Assembly: GCA_036023115.1 (NCBI GenBank)
Contig: JAYKKT010000046.1
Location: 6,811,001-6,875,000 of the forward strand
Length of the DNA stretch: 64,000 bases
Reading direction: 5' to 3'
Source of the DNA: Brasenia schreberi
Taxonomy: Eukaryota; Streptophyta; Magnoliopsida; Nymphaeales; Cabombaceae
In this document: piece after piece, positions 1 through 10,659 of the stretch
Numbering within the stretch: position 1 is the stretch's first letter
How the letters are laid out: each line of letters begins with the position of its first letter
Translations under genes and position numbers: made by a program
The notes under the pieces: model-generated
What the model saw: only the letters and a program-made list of their open reading frames with translations
What the model was told of the DNA's origin: nothing
Databases searched by the model: none

Positions 1-250
1 TGAAGAGTAGTTATAAGAAATGTTAGCAGAAACAGAAAAGTTGAACATTTAAAACAGCAAGCAAATTATCTCGCAAAAGCAAATTGACAATTTCTACGTC
101 GGAATTGATCCCTATATAAGCCTTCGGTGCTTCTGAATCGATCGCTGTATAAGTTCGTCGTAGTGATCTGATCTTTTCCTTTTCTAATGCAAAATCACAC
201 GTCTTAAGTGGAGAAGAAATTAAGCCAACAACTACAATTTTGTCTGATAG
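1..250 (+). other. Probable last intron of the partial neprosin-domain gene
   Basis: No coding similarity is visible here. The stretch ends in a pyrimidine-poor but usable acceptor (gatag) just before the exon at 251. Sister genes have an intron at this exact place, so this is most simply the 3' part of intron 6, with earlier exons left of the window. A TATA-like tataag at 115-120 is probably incidental. Confidence 0.5.
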
Positions 251-634
251 GACAAAGGATCAGGAAATTGGTGGTTGAGGGTTCAGAATGAATGGGTGGG
301 ATACTGGCCTAGCACTCTTTTTACATATCTGGCGGACAAGGCTAACAACGTAGAGTGGGGGGGAGAGATCTACAACAACGGACAAACAAATCCACACACA
401 ACCACTCAGATGGGTAGCGGCCATTTGCCGAGCGAGGGAGGCGATGGAATCTCATGTGGTTTTACGAACGTCTATTATGTAGATGGGTCCAATGTTCTGC
501 AGCAGCCAACCAGTGTGGGCATCATTACTCCCAGTCCCGGTTGCTATGGCATCAACGTAGTTGGAGACACCGGATCCAGTGCAGGATATACCTTCTACTT
601 TGGGGGCCCTGGTCTCAGCTCCAGTTGCCCTTAG
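251..634 (+). CDS. Neprosin-domain (DUF239) protein, last exon only (gene runs off the left edge)
   Basis: This open exon of 384 nt encodes 127 residues plus a TAG stop. It matches exon 7 of the intact sister gene at 17,288-20,004 almost codon for codon: it opens with D-K-G-S-G-N-W-W-L, then VGYWP, then EWGGEIYNNG, then HTTTQMGSGH, and closes with YFGGPG. The Glu in WGGE (about residue 39 of the exon) is the conserved position that I equate with the second catalytic glutamate of neprosin-type (G3) glutamic peptidases. The acceptor is at 249-250 and the exon is phase 0. No lesion is seen, so the gene may be functional, but exons 1-6 are outside the window. Family membership is certain; peptidase activity is inferred. 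Confidence 0.85.
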   Translation, partial: DKGSGNWWLRVQNEWVGYWPSTLFTYLADKANNVEWGGEIYNNGQTNPHTTTQMGSGHLPSEGGDGISCGFTNVYYVDGSNVLQQPTSVGIITPSPGCYGINVVGDTGSSAGYTFYFGGPGLSSSCP

Positions 635-840
635 CAAATTACTGCCAGTGTAAAAAATCATGTAACTGCCTCACTCTATCATCATTGTAAATAAGTGAGG
701 CCTTCTCAGTGGAGTCGACAATAATGATCATTGTGTCTTGTGTGTGGTATTGTGGTGATGAAGCCTGCCTTTGCTAGTGACCACTTCGATTCTATCATGT
801 AGTTGTTACAGGGATGCTTACGTTATACACAAAAATATAT

Positions 841-846
841 AATAAA
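841..846 (+). other. Poly(A) signal AATAAA of the partial neprosin gene
   Basis: AATAAA lies 207 bp after the stop codon in a T/A-rich 3' flank. The same signal is conserved in the duplicated 3' flank at 6278-6283, which supports it as the true 3' UTR end. Confidence 0.5.
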
Positions 847-932
847 GTTGTGGGTTGTTTGAGGGGTTTGAAAAAATAAGAAGGCAAAATGACGAGAATC
901 CATAAAAGAAAAAGGACACCAAAACCTGCACT

Positions 933-1002
933 GAGCGCGTTAACTCAACGGTAGGGCTCTCGACTCCGACACCGCTGTGGCGAGTTCGATTCACAGGGGT
1001 GC
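933..1002 (+). repeat. tRNA-like block (possible SINE head), copy 1
   Basis: A 70-bp block carries an A-box-like motif (ctcaacggtaggg) and, some 35 bp later, a B-box-like motif (cgagttcgattc), spaced as in a Pol III type-2 promoter. It does not fold into a convincing tRNA cloverleaf by eye, so I call it tRNA-derived rather than a tRNA gene. A second copy lies at 6371-6440 within the duplicated flank. Confidence 0.4.
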
Positions 1003-1300
1003 ATGCGTGTGTGGATATTGTAAGGTTTACCTAAGAAGAGAAAGAAAAAAAGGAATCAAACTCAATTTTACATGATTTGAGAGTTGACGTCAATCCGCTC
1101 ACGTCCAGGCCTAGGAGAAGAATGAACTTATGAATGAGCAACATTATTCCAAGACGCTCATAGCAACTTAATCTCATGAACTTACATATGTTTATAACCC
1201 CAAAAAAAAGAGACAACTAGGTTTCCTAAATCATGCACAATTCTTAACAAATATAGGGAACTTGGTGGAAATTTTAGACAAATGAAAAGCTAAAGGTTTA

Positions 1301-2248
1301 CTTTTTACATATGTTTCAGCCATCTACTTTACACAGTTAAGATTAAAATGAACCCTACATTAAGGCGAGGCGATGTTTCCGCCTAACTCAGATTTCGCAA
1401 AATAAACAGAAGGCCTACTAACAAAATCACGAGCTGTACTCATAAAATCCACGAGTTACAATAGGTTGTTTTATTAATTTGAGTCAATGGCTAATACTGT
1501 TTCAATGAAGACCTATAGATAATCTTTTAAACTTTGATTAATATAAAACGCCCTCCGTAAAATTTTTTGCTAAAATTGTTTCTAGCAAAGTGTTTGATGC
1601 AGATCAGAGTCATCTCCAGTTTCAGGTAAGGATTAGGATCCAAATCAGCAACTGTTCTCTCTACGATTACAGCTAGGACTTGAAACTAAAGTTGCATCGG
1701 CAAATGGGAGAATCGGTCGAAGTAGGTGCAGTCACGTAGTGCTACTGGACTTTCCAATGCTTCTAAACGGTAAGACTTTGATAGACACTTGCTAGGAAGG
1801 GTGGGTCGTGGGTAAAACAGTCGGCAATAGCCACAGGCTCTTGAAATTTGAATTCATTATATTATCGATGTCATAGCGGCCCCAAAATCTTTTAGGTCCT
1901 AAAGTTTTTTAAGGCTCTCCTTTTGTTTGAAAGGAAATTTCATTATTAAATGTTCTCTATTCCTTGTCGATGTAAACCAGGGTAAAAAGTATAAAAGCAA
2001 AACTATCCCTTACAACTTTGCACTTTACCTTTATATATAGAACTTCTTCATATTATATATATTATTTAATTTAGTCCACATATAGAAAATATGTATATCT
2101 TATAGGTCACTCAGCGAGGAATTGGCAACAAACGTGCTGCTCGTTGTATTTTTGCTGTAATATGTTTTAATTTAGATTTTTTTTTAGTAAAGAGATTGGG
2201 ATGGAATCATCATCTAACACAAGACTGGATAGAACCCGTATTGCCATA
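1301..2248. other. Intergenic, nothing recognised
   Basis: AT-rich sequence with no coding frame, splice pattern or repeat that I could support. Confidence 0.5.
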
Positions 2249-3165
2249 TAAGCAACAAGTTATGATTACAGTTAGCAAAAGGAATCGAGTTGCTAACGGA
2301 TTCATCATTAAATCCTAAGAAGAAATTGTGTTTTCTATATTGGAACCTAAATATTACATAAACTTGAAAGCCAATCACAATCTTTCCATAAACTTCTTCG
2401 TATTCAAGATGTTAAATTTAAAACGTGTACGGAATGACATCCACTCTCTGCAATAGACCAACGTGTAAAACAAGAAAGAGGTTTCCTCACAACGATGATG
2501 TTTAATTTACTTGGATGGCTCTTTTTAATTCGATAAACTAGTGATCCTCTCAGGTGGATGTTTTCCTCTCATTATTTTGCTGTTGAGAATCCATTTCACC
2601 CAGTTGATCGAAAACTTAATCCTCGTGAGGATCAGATTCTCACGAGAGAGGTACTCCTTTTTTCTCCAACGCAAAGAGACTAAGGAATCTCTACTTTATC
2701 ACCTACATCGACCAAATACTCTTTGTGAAGGGACCGGTAACGCAGCATCCGCAACTTCTACTGATTATCCTATTACTGACAAAGCATGTGAAGAAAAAAA
2801 AACGCAAAGAATCCCTCTCTCTCGATTACTGACAGGACTTGTGAGAATTATCGGATTCAAATCACATTGGACCCGGATGCTACGAACAACCACTGATTTC
2901 CCTGGAAAAATCTGACAATTTCATACAGTTTCTGAAAAATATTTCCCCAGAAACTCGTTCACTTTGCTGCATTGAAAGAGGAATTCGGTCAGCCAAAGTT
3001 AAAGAGCATGGCGTATATTGGCGACGATAACCATAACAGCTCCCACTTAACTTGGGATATAAAAGTATAGGTTTTCGGTGGGGATAGTGTTTGAAAAAAT
3101 CAAATCTGACTTGTATATCAGGCATCTATTTAAACAGGTAGCGTCATCGGATTCAGAGTCATTTT
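2249..3165 (+). repeat. Long dispersed duplication, copy 1 (non-coding)
   Basis: This block recurs in the same orientation at 12,642-14,110. Shared stretches in order: agttatgattacag; tattcaagatgt followed by aaaacaagaaagagg; ggatggctctttttaattcga; ccactgatttccctgg with aaaaatctgacaattt; and taaagagcatggcgtatatt. Copy 2 is longer because of an insertion at about 13,000-13,300. Scattered open frames (for example 2541-2915) are not conserved between the copies, so I do not call a gene. It lies just upstream of a neprosin relic, while copy 2 lies upstream of the intact neprosin gene, so it may be part of an old duplicated unit. Confidence 0.75.
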
Positions 3166-3529
3166 CAAAACACAATCCAAAATCGCAGATAATATATAAA
3201 TATCGACTGGATACATCAAAAGATTCTGAAGAAGAATCCGATAAATTTCTAACATGGTAGTTGTCACGTTCTTGTTCTCTAATTCTGGACTATATTTTTC
3301 TGTCCAGTAATTTATCCGGGAAATTAAAGGGCCTTTATAGTCCATCCTCCAATGTCAGCGACCCTATTTACGTACATTATGTTAAAATTTTCTTATGAAA
3401 TTCTCATGCAACACCTGGTGCCACGGACCTTCAAAATGTATGCATATACTTTTTTTCTTTGAGCAAAATGATATTTAACACTGGCACGGTTAACTTGACC
3501 GGAAAGGGAGAGAGAGAGAGAGACAGAAT

Positions 3530-3795
3530 CATGGGTTTTCGGGGGGACTAGCGTTCGGTTGCTTATCCTATTTCGACTCAAATGAATGGTACTGAAAGCA
3601 CGAACCCACTGAAATCAAATCTAGTCGCCTTCATGTTTTCTTTTGCTTATTAATTCTGTGTAATTATCTGCGGCATTGATTTTTGTTCGTGTCTTCCAAC
3701 GCTACAATTTGATCATCATTTAGTTCTGTACAGTGATGTTGGAGGCGTCATTCATTGTTTAAATATTGACAGTCAGCCAGCTTTTACCCATCCAA
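3530..3795 (+). pseudogene. Neprosin-family pseudogene relic (exons 1 and 2 only)
   Basis: The exon 1 relic begins with ATG at about 3530 after a GA-rich leader. It contains a TAG six codons in, then atgaatggtactgaaagcacg, which parallels the ...NGTEST... signal-peptide end of the intact gene at 17,288. The exon 2 relic (about 3731-3795, following a tacag acceptor) reads as DVGGVIHCLNID then QPAF, matching SDVGDVIDCVNIYSQPAF. No exon 3-7 remnant was found downstream. An early stop and the missing catalytic exons make this a dead copy. Confidence 0.75.
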
Positions 3796-4822
3796 AATGT
3801 AAGTTTATAAAGAATGGATGAGCCGTGAATGGCCTCTAGTGCTTTCAAAGCCAGCCTGCTCACTAAGAATGGTGTGCCATGGGACAACGTATCAGGAAAT
3901 TGTGTGGGTTGACCCGTCCCTTAAAGCTTCGAATCTTCGGTTGTGTGGTTAGAGTGGAGAGTGCTATTTGGTATCGCATGCCGGTTCATATGGGAGTGGA
4001 GAGACGCGGGTGTCATTGATCCGTCCCTGGCTTTTCTATGTAATGCATATCAAACTGTTAAAGATTACGCAGAAATGGTACATGACTCCCGGGTGCAACA
4101 AAATCTCAACACTCGAGTATTCCTATTCAACCGAGAGTTGCTTGCTGGACTTTCCATCTAATAAAGTTTTAATCTTGTTAATTTGAGGGGCCCTTTGATC
4201 TTCCTTTTCGGATATCTGAGATTAACAAAAGCTCTGATGTACTACTGATACACAAGTTTCTAGTTTTGGCATAGCTATTTGAAAGGACGTCATACGGTGA
4301 GGACTGTGAAGCCTAAATCCATCAGGTGATGCCAACCCAAGTTGTGGTTTATCTAGAATGAGAACGGGCTTTGAGAATACGGCACCAGTTGATCTCTAGC
4401 GAAGCCAAAAACCATCCATATTATATTCCATTCCTTGAGACTAGATACGCTTCCATGACATCCCAAATAACCTTCTCATTGAACTGTTAGGTAATATATA
4501 ATAGTGATAGGAGCATAAAGAACTTGCCACTTAAGTTCAACTTCCCATATTCTTCTGTCTGCCTTTGATTTCCTGAAACTCGACTATCTTGTACACAATC
4601 TAATTAGTTGTCCGAGTGCGTGTATTTATAAAAGAAAGGAGGAGGATGCAAACTATCTTTATATAAATTTCATTCAAATCAATATCAAACATTCGATTAA
4701 AGGTCATCAAAGATTGAGATTGAAAATCAAAATGAAATTTAACTTTTGTTTTTTCAATCCCAATCATCTCTGATTCCCGATTGGTTGATTGTTTTGCAAG
4801 TGAATGGTTTGCACCATCTACC
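3796..4822. other. Intergenic, nothing recognised
   Basis: Two overlapping short open frames (3943-4186) show no family signature and are not supported as genes. The rest is AT-rich without recognisable structure. Confidence 0.4.
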
Positions 4823-4823
4823 T

Positions 4824-4917
<94 letters not shown>
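4823..4917. repeat. Compound microsatellite (CT)n(AT)n(GA)n
   Basis: A short CT run (4823-4835) leads into an AT run (4836-4876) and a GA run (4877-4917). The array is close to a perfect palindrome, because CT and GA are complementary around the self-complementary AT core. The same compound type occurs in introns of the neprosin genes further right. Confidence 0.95.
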
Positions 4918-4920
<3 letters not shown>

Positions 4921-5974
4921 GGAACTGGATCTAGTCTACACGGAGGGTCTTGGAGGGTTTACGAATCATATATCAAATGTGGGTATATAGTAGTTAGAGG
5001 ATGGTAATACTTAGATAATTAATGTATTCAAACGCACTTGAATAATATATATGGAGGCAACTATGTTATCCAGTCTCCATTCAAACCCATTTAACTTTCG
5101 TCAAAGGAAATGCATGATCCGTTTACAGCAGAACCAGTAGAAAGTTAAGTTGGTTTTGAATCCAATACTATGATTTAGAGTTTGAAACGGGTTCGAAAGA
5201 TCGAGAAAGATTGCACTTAACACACACGGTATTCTGATCTCAGGTGCCAATGTAAGCAATGGAAAGGTTTCATATCTTTGCACGAAATCTAGTTGACCTA
5301 AAATATCCAATGATTATATCAAGAATAGGTAGATTTGAAGATATCTGTCCTTACTTGTACGCAATGGCGTAGGGCGGCCAACAAGTCATCAATGGGCCAA
5401 CAATGATCTTATAAGTTACCATCAATATCGACATGTACAGGCAGGGAAGACGACGAGAACGCCATGCATGAACAGGCAGCCCAATAGGCCACAGGCACCG
5501 CGGATCCCGGTCCGATCTAAATCCAGATACTAATAGTGCATTAAGCTGTACAAGACCTTTGATACTGAATCTAACATTTAGTTGTAAAATAGATTGATGC
5601 AAATCAATAAATCATTGGCAAGTGATGTTATAATGCCCGGGCAATGCGGATACTGTTACACGAAGGACCGGGAGGGAGGGAGTCGGTAAAATGGAAAGCG
5701 CTCTTCTATAAATTGAGAGTTGCGGACTCTGCACCACACACATAAAATAAAAAGATTCATGTATGAGAATCCGTATGTGGGTAACCAGTAAACACACCCT
5801 TTGCTCTTCCTTCATGGTCCTCTTCTTCTCCTCCTCCTTTCTACTTCCCAGTATGCAGACCACCGTGCCGCTGCTGCCGCCACACAGTTGCTGCGAGGAC
5901 ACCAGGAAAGCGAGAGACATTGGCGGGACCAACAAGAGCAAAGTAACTTCAGCGAAATCGGAAAGATCCCCAAC
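4918..5974. other. Intergenic, nothing recognised
   Basis: No supported gene. A pyrimidine-rich patch around 5810-5850 precedes the neprosin relic but shows no similarity to exons 1-6. Confidence 0.4.
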
Positions 5975-6130
5975 ATACTCCCAGTCCCGGTTGTTATGGC
6001 ATCAACGTAGTCGGAGACACCGGATCGAGTGCTTGATATACCTTCTGATTTGGTGGCCGCGGTCGCAGTTCCAGTTGCCCTTGGCAAATTACTGGCAGCG
6101 TAAAAAATCATGTAATCGCCTATCCATCGT
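5975..6130 (+). pseudogene. Neprosin-family pseudogene relic (3' end of exon 7)
   Basis: About 110 bp here match the end of the neprosin exon at 525-634, including PSPGCYGINV, GDTGSS and the former YFGG end. There is an in-frame TGA after GSSA, the glycine-rich end is mutated, and the original stop region is altered. The 3' flank is also duplicated, including AATAAA at 6278-6283 and the tRNA-like block. Everything 5' of the relic is missing, so this is a dead 3' fragment. Confidence 0.8.
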
Positions 6131-6370
6131 CGTAAATAAGTGAGGCCGTCTTAGTATAGTATATTATAATGGTCACTGTGTGTTGTGTGCTATTGTGGTT
6201 ATGAGACTCTTCTTCGTTAATGACCACTTCGATTCGAGCGTGTAGTTGCTACAGGGATGCTTACCTTAAAATTATATAATAAAGTTTTGGGCTTTTTGAG
6301 GGGCTCTGTTAAAACGAGAGGACAAAATGAAGAGAATCCACACCAGAAAAATCCTTAGAACCTGCACCTA

Positions 6371-6440
6371 GAGCCTTAGCTCAACGGTAGGGCGCCTCTC
6401 CACTACCACATCGCAGTGGCGAGTTCGATTCTCAGGCGTT
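6371..6440 (+). repeat. tRNA-like block, copy 2
   Basis: It carries a better-preserved A-box-like motif (tagctcaacggtaggg) and B-box-like motif (gagttcgattc) than its partner at 933-1002. It probably began as a tRNA-derived SINE head that was already in the flank when the flank was duplicated. Confidence 0.4.
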
Positions 6441-6924
6441 CATGCGTGTGTCGTTGTGTTAAGGTTCGCCCTCCAATTGTAAAAATAAATAAATAAGAAA
6501 AAGCCGTGAAACATAAATCAACCGAGACGAAAGCAAAAAGAGAAAGATAAGAAGGAAGAAAACGAAATTTAACATGGTTTCAGATTTAACATAAATCCTT
6601 TCTTGTGCTACGGGTAAGAGAAGAAGGAACTTATTAATGATTACCATTATCCCAAGGCAATTTAAAGAAATTTTTTCATGTCATATTTTCTCATGGCAAC
6701 TTAATATCATGAATTTACATATATTTATAACCCAATAAAAGAGACAACTGGGTTTCGTAAATCATGCATAATTCTTAACAAGATAGAGAAACTAATAAAA
6801 ATTTTAGACAAATAAAAACTAAAGAAAACATGATGAATTCTTGACACTTCCAAAGTCCATGTACATCAAAAATCAAAATAAAACAGTTGCGTTTTTTATT
6901 CATATTCAAAGCAGGAATACAAAT

Positions 6925-7800
6925 AATTATCACTTAAATATGAAAACTCGCACCAAAAATCTGTGATTTATGTAATTCTGCCATTTCATGCAGAAGGAGA
7001 AAATCTGCAGGTGGTCCTGTGCAACCCGTAGTAATACTGTAGGCAGCCATCGCAGAGCTTGTGGTGTCCGGATGCCATGAGCTGGGTGAGCGCGTGTTGG
7101 TACCACCAGCATACTTCTGGCATTTGGAAGGGTTTTCCAGGTAACGTAGTCGTTAGCCTCTGGCTGGTACTTGCAGAAAGGGGTTGGGTTCCTCAACGGC
7201 TTCTTCTTGAGGGGCCTGTAGCCAAAGATAAAATCAAAATTAATCATTTAAAACATAAAACACTTTTGATACTATCAATTGTTTCATGGAGACTGAGGGA
7301 AAAAAAGGGAGGAATGTGTTTTGCCTGTACCTTTCAGGTGTCTTCGTCCAAGTGTTGTGGGTTCCATGGCGTGGAAAAAGAAGGTTCTCTCTGTAAGAAA
7401 GTGAGGAGTCTTGGGTGCACGAAGCTCTGTCAACAGGACCTCTCTTTTTCGTGGAAGACGAGTTGGGCGGATTGGTGCCTTCAGTTATGGAGCTCGTATT
7501 GATTGTTGCCATTATTGTTGATGATGAAGCTGTTGAGGTTGAATACGACGACTGGGGAATGAAACAATTTGATGTCAAACTTGAACTTCTCGAACGTTTT
7601 ATGCACCCAACACACCCTATTCAAGTATTAATTCTCTTAATGCAACTATGTTAACCAGTTCTTAAGTTTGGGAAAAGTTTCTTTGTTTAACTCATAGGTT
7701 AGTTTCCTCTTTTTGAAGAACACTGTCCTCCATAAGAGAAAATGGGAACACTTGTTGCGAAATGCGGTTCTAGGGCAGCTCCCTTGAGGGCAAGGTAAAA
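6925..7800 (-). pseudogene. Relic A of an unrecognised Cys-rich gene family
   Basis: On the minus strand, a Ser/Thr-rich segment (7578 down to about 7500) is followed by a segment reading EVLLTEL...HAME, then GYRPLKKKP (about 7215) and finally LMASGHHKLCDGCLQYYYG (about 7085-7025). The last motif has a C-x2-C followed by Q-Y-Y-Y. The pieces lie in different frames or behind possible introns, so I cannot assemble an intact protein. It is inverted relative to 9225-10,400. I do not recognise the family. The C-x2-C pattern suggests metal binding, but this is only a guess. Confidence 0.45.
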
Positions 7801-7980
7801 AACATGTATACACATATAAGATCCGTTTGGTAAATCTTTTGATCTGGCAAATAATAGATACAATAAATTGAAGAACTTCAAATTGGGACTTACGTATTCA
7901 ATATCAACAAGGGCAATGGAGGAAAGCTTTAAAACTCAAGGCCTGAATCTCATAAAACCTTGATCGTTAAACAAATTCAG

Positions 7981-9080
7981 TGGAGAAAGAGGTCTTACTG
8001 ACAGAACTTCGTTCACAAAAAGAGACTGTTTACTTTCTTGGACAGAGACCCTTCATACTTCACGCCATGGAACCTGCCATCCTTGGAAGAAGACAAACCA
8101 AAGGTATTGAAACCGTATATGATGTGTGTGTTTGTGTAATGATAACTAATTATACCTGTTGGCCATTAAGGAACTCAAGAAACCTTTAGGACTAAATCCT
8201 TTTCTTGTTCGATTGGCAAGTGTGACAATCTCCCTTTGACGTCGCCTTCAGCATAATCTTCAGCCTCGTCGGCTCCGGCTAACCCATCATGACGTAAAAG
8301 TGAAAAGTTTGCTCATTGGAATTCTCCAAGTTCATAGCTCTCGGAGGCCACACCGCCAGCCATGGAAAAAAACCAAAGAATGCCAAAGGCTACCATGGGC
8401 GCCCACACTCATCAAAGCCGAAAGCCGAGCCCGGCCACCATGCTTGCTCGATTTGTAACATGATCTTTGATAGTGGCCAAGCTTTAGGCTGCATGAGCCC
8501 CTGAAGATGAACCGAAGGATAGTAATTGAAGGTAACGATCTGACGATGCTCATCAATGGCAGATTGCATGAGGCTGATGAGAAGAAGAGAAAAAGAGTTA
8601 CAGAGTTTGATCTGATATGCTTCCTAGTGAAGCAGAAGATTAACTATCACAAAAGCCAGTGGTGCAAACAAATCCTGACCGAGCTTGCGGCTTCCGGACA
8701 CATCAAAACTTGCAATCGCTGCCGGCAGTATTACTATCAGGAGTTGTGCATTGAGATCAACCACCAACATGATGTGTTTCATCTACAATACCATTCAAGG
8801 TTTCTTTTCAACCCCATATTTTTTTTGGTTGAAGATCATGAAAGAGCAGAAATACGTAAAATCACTCTTGTGCTTCTAGTTTCTCTATTTCGATGATATG
8901 TGTATTCCTGCTTTTTTCAAGATGAATCGAGAATTGTTCATGAAAGAGTAGAAATTAGTCTCTCTTTTGTTTTTGGTATGCATTCATTGGACTGTAAAGA
9001 GTCGATGTCATAAGAATTGTTCAATCCTTTTTTCTTTGAAGATGATAAAAAGATGATTTTTCTATAGAGTTTGATCTATG
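7981..9080 (+). pseudogene. Relic B: C2H2 (ZAT-like) zinc-finger piece joined to the unrecognised Cys-rich module
   Basis: Around 7981-8104 an exon-like stretch repeats the EVLLTEL...HAME segment of relic A. From about 8305, the frame reads CSLEFS then ALGGHTASH and KKPK, which is a plant QALGGH-type C2H2 finger lacking its first Cys. A second finger follows, HACSIC...F-DSGQALG, cut off by a deletion of about 14 bp that removes GGH. Further on, 8507-8780 encodes SGHIKTCNRCRQYYYQ, related to the CxxC/QYYY module of relic A. Missing zinc ligands and a frameshift make it a pseudogene. The two-finger spacing resembles ZAT-type transcription factors. Confidence 0.5.
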
Positions 9081-9224
9081 CCATGTTAACAATTAATTCT
9101 TTCTTCTGTTGAGTCTTCATAAATAATCCATGAGGAGGAGGGTGGGCAATTTGTTGGGTCAAGATATTGGGGCTGGGTTTTAAAAAATAAACTAGAGTAC
9201 AAACAACTCGTCTATTTGTACCTC

Positions 9225-10400
9225 ACCATCAAGGGACCCGATATGTCACTCGTAACTGCCCTAGCACTGCATTTGCCAACAAGGTTTTCCGTTTTTCTCT
9301 TATGGAGGTTACCGTGTTCTTTAAAAAGAGGAATTCTATGAGATTAAACACAAAAACTTTCCCTTGTCACGAATTTAAGAACTGGTTAACATAATTGAAT
9401 TAAGAGAATTGATATTTAAGTAAGGCATGTTAGGCGCCTAAAACATCAAATTCAGGTTTGTCAATCAAACAATGGATGGGTTCGTGCCCCAGTCGTCGTC
9501 TTCAACCTCAACAGCTTCATCATCAACAATGGCAACACTCCATAACTGCAGGCACCAATCTACCAAACTCGTTTTCCACAAACCAACGCGGGGTTGAAAG
9601 AGAGGTCCTGTTAAGAAAGAGCTTCGTGCACCCAAGACTCCTAACTTTCTTGCAGAGAGACCCTTCTTTTTTCGCGCCATGGCTAGACAACCATCATGCT
9701 AATATGTGATCAAAGACAAGGAAGGTGGTGTTGCCATGTGGGAAACACTAGCAATTCTTCAGCCAGGAAGAATGAAGCAAATGGGCAGAGCACTTTGGTT
9801 TTTGGAATGAGTTTTTGAGCTGCGAGCCATTTTATTTCTTTCTGCATCGATATGCTATATGGACGCTATATTGTTAGAATGCAAGAATCAGTAGATAAAG
9901 TGCAACCCAATTAATGATTTTGACACAACCGTCTTGCATAATGGGATCAAGTTTTGCGATTCTTCTATTTGCGGAAGACAGTGCAGCTTTAAACTTGCTA
10001 TGCTTAGGGTGCAAGAATGGTTCTTGGCAGTTCTGAAAGGTGTTTGTTGTGTTGGTTGTTTCGTTTACCAAATTCCTTGTTTGTTGGCAATAGATGAATT
10101 ATCACCCTTAATAATAGATTATCTTTGGCTGCAGGCCCCTGAAAAAGAAACCGTGAAGAAACACAACCGCTTTCTGCAAGCATCAGCTAGAATGCAACGA
10201 CTAGGGCACCTAAAAAGCCTTCCCAAATACCACAACTATGCCAGTGGTGACAACACGAGATCACGGCATCCTGACACCGACATAACATGGATCTTCTCCG
10301 CGACTATTGAAGGGTTCATCTTATTCAGAACTTTTCCTTTGGAATGAAATAGCAGAATTACATAAATCAGTTTTGCTGCTAGTCTTCATATTTAAGTGAT
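9225..10400 (+). pseudogene. Relic A' (inverted copy of relic A)
   Basis: This is the reverse complement of 6925-7800 with gaps. The PQSSSSTSTASSST segment lies at about 9487-9530, the pieces related to LLxxxFVHPR near 9610-9650, and the region related to RPLKKKP and CQKYAGGTNTR at about 10,130-10,270 (here degraded to GDNTRS). The end matches the flank of relic A up to the shared atttaagtgat near 10,395. Reading frames are interrupted. Confidence 0.5.
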
Positions 10401-10659
10401 ATATGTGTCCTCCTTTAAACTGTCTTTATAAGGGATTACGCTTGCATGACCGGTTCAAAGCCCGAATAAAAGAGGAGCATTGCATTAACTTTATTGGATT
10501 TTTGATATACTTAAGGAACGGTACCAAAAGAATTAAAAAGGCAGGTTCAATCCTTTTTTTTCCTATGAGCATACTTATCCGAACTCTTTACTAGTGGAGG
10601 TGTGTTATTTATAAAGTATTAAAAGGAAACAATGTAAATTATCTAATTTTATAACGTGA

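Larger units (their letters stand above)
525..1300 (+). repeat. Segmental duplication, copy 1 (neprosin exon 3' end plus 3' flank)
   Basis: From the last ~110 bp of the neprosin exon, through the 3' UTR and about 650 bp of flank, this sequence is repeated in the same orientation at about 5975-6830. Shared landmarks in order are the exon end, AATAAA, a tRNA-like block (933-1002 and 6371-6440), and a run ending near ttttagacaaat. Divergence is substantial, with many indels, so the duplication is not recent. Confidence 0.8.
5975..6830 (+). repeat. Segmental duplication, copy 2
   Basis: Same-orientation partner of 525-1300. It carries the truncated exon end, 3' UTR, poly(A) signal and tRNA-like block in the same order, then fades near the shared ttttagacaaat. 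Confidence 0.8.

Noticed and set aside
933..1002. Functional tRNA gene
   Set aside because: A- and B-box-like motifs are present, but no credible acceptor stem or anticodon arm can be drawn; called tRNA-derived.
2541..2915. 124-codon plus-strand open frame
   Set aside because: Not conserved in the duplicated copy at 12,642-14,110 and without a recognisable family.
9934..10347. 137-codon open frame as a gene
   Set aside because: It crosses the relic A' homology in a frame different from that of the conserved segments; better explained as a pseudogene.
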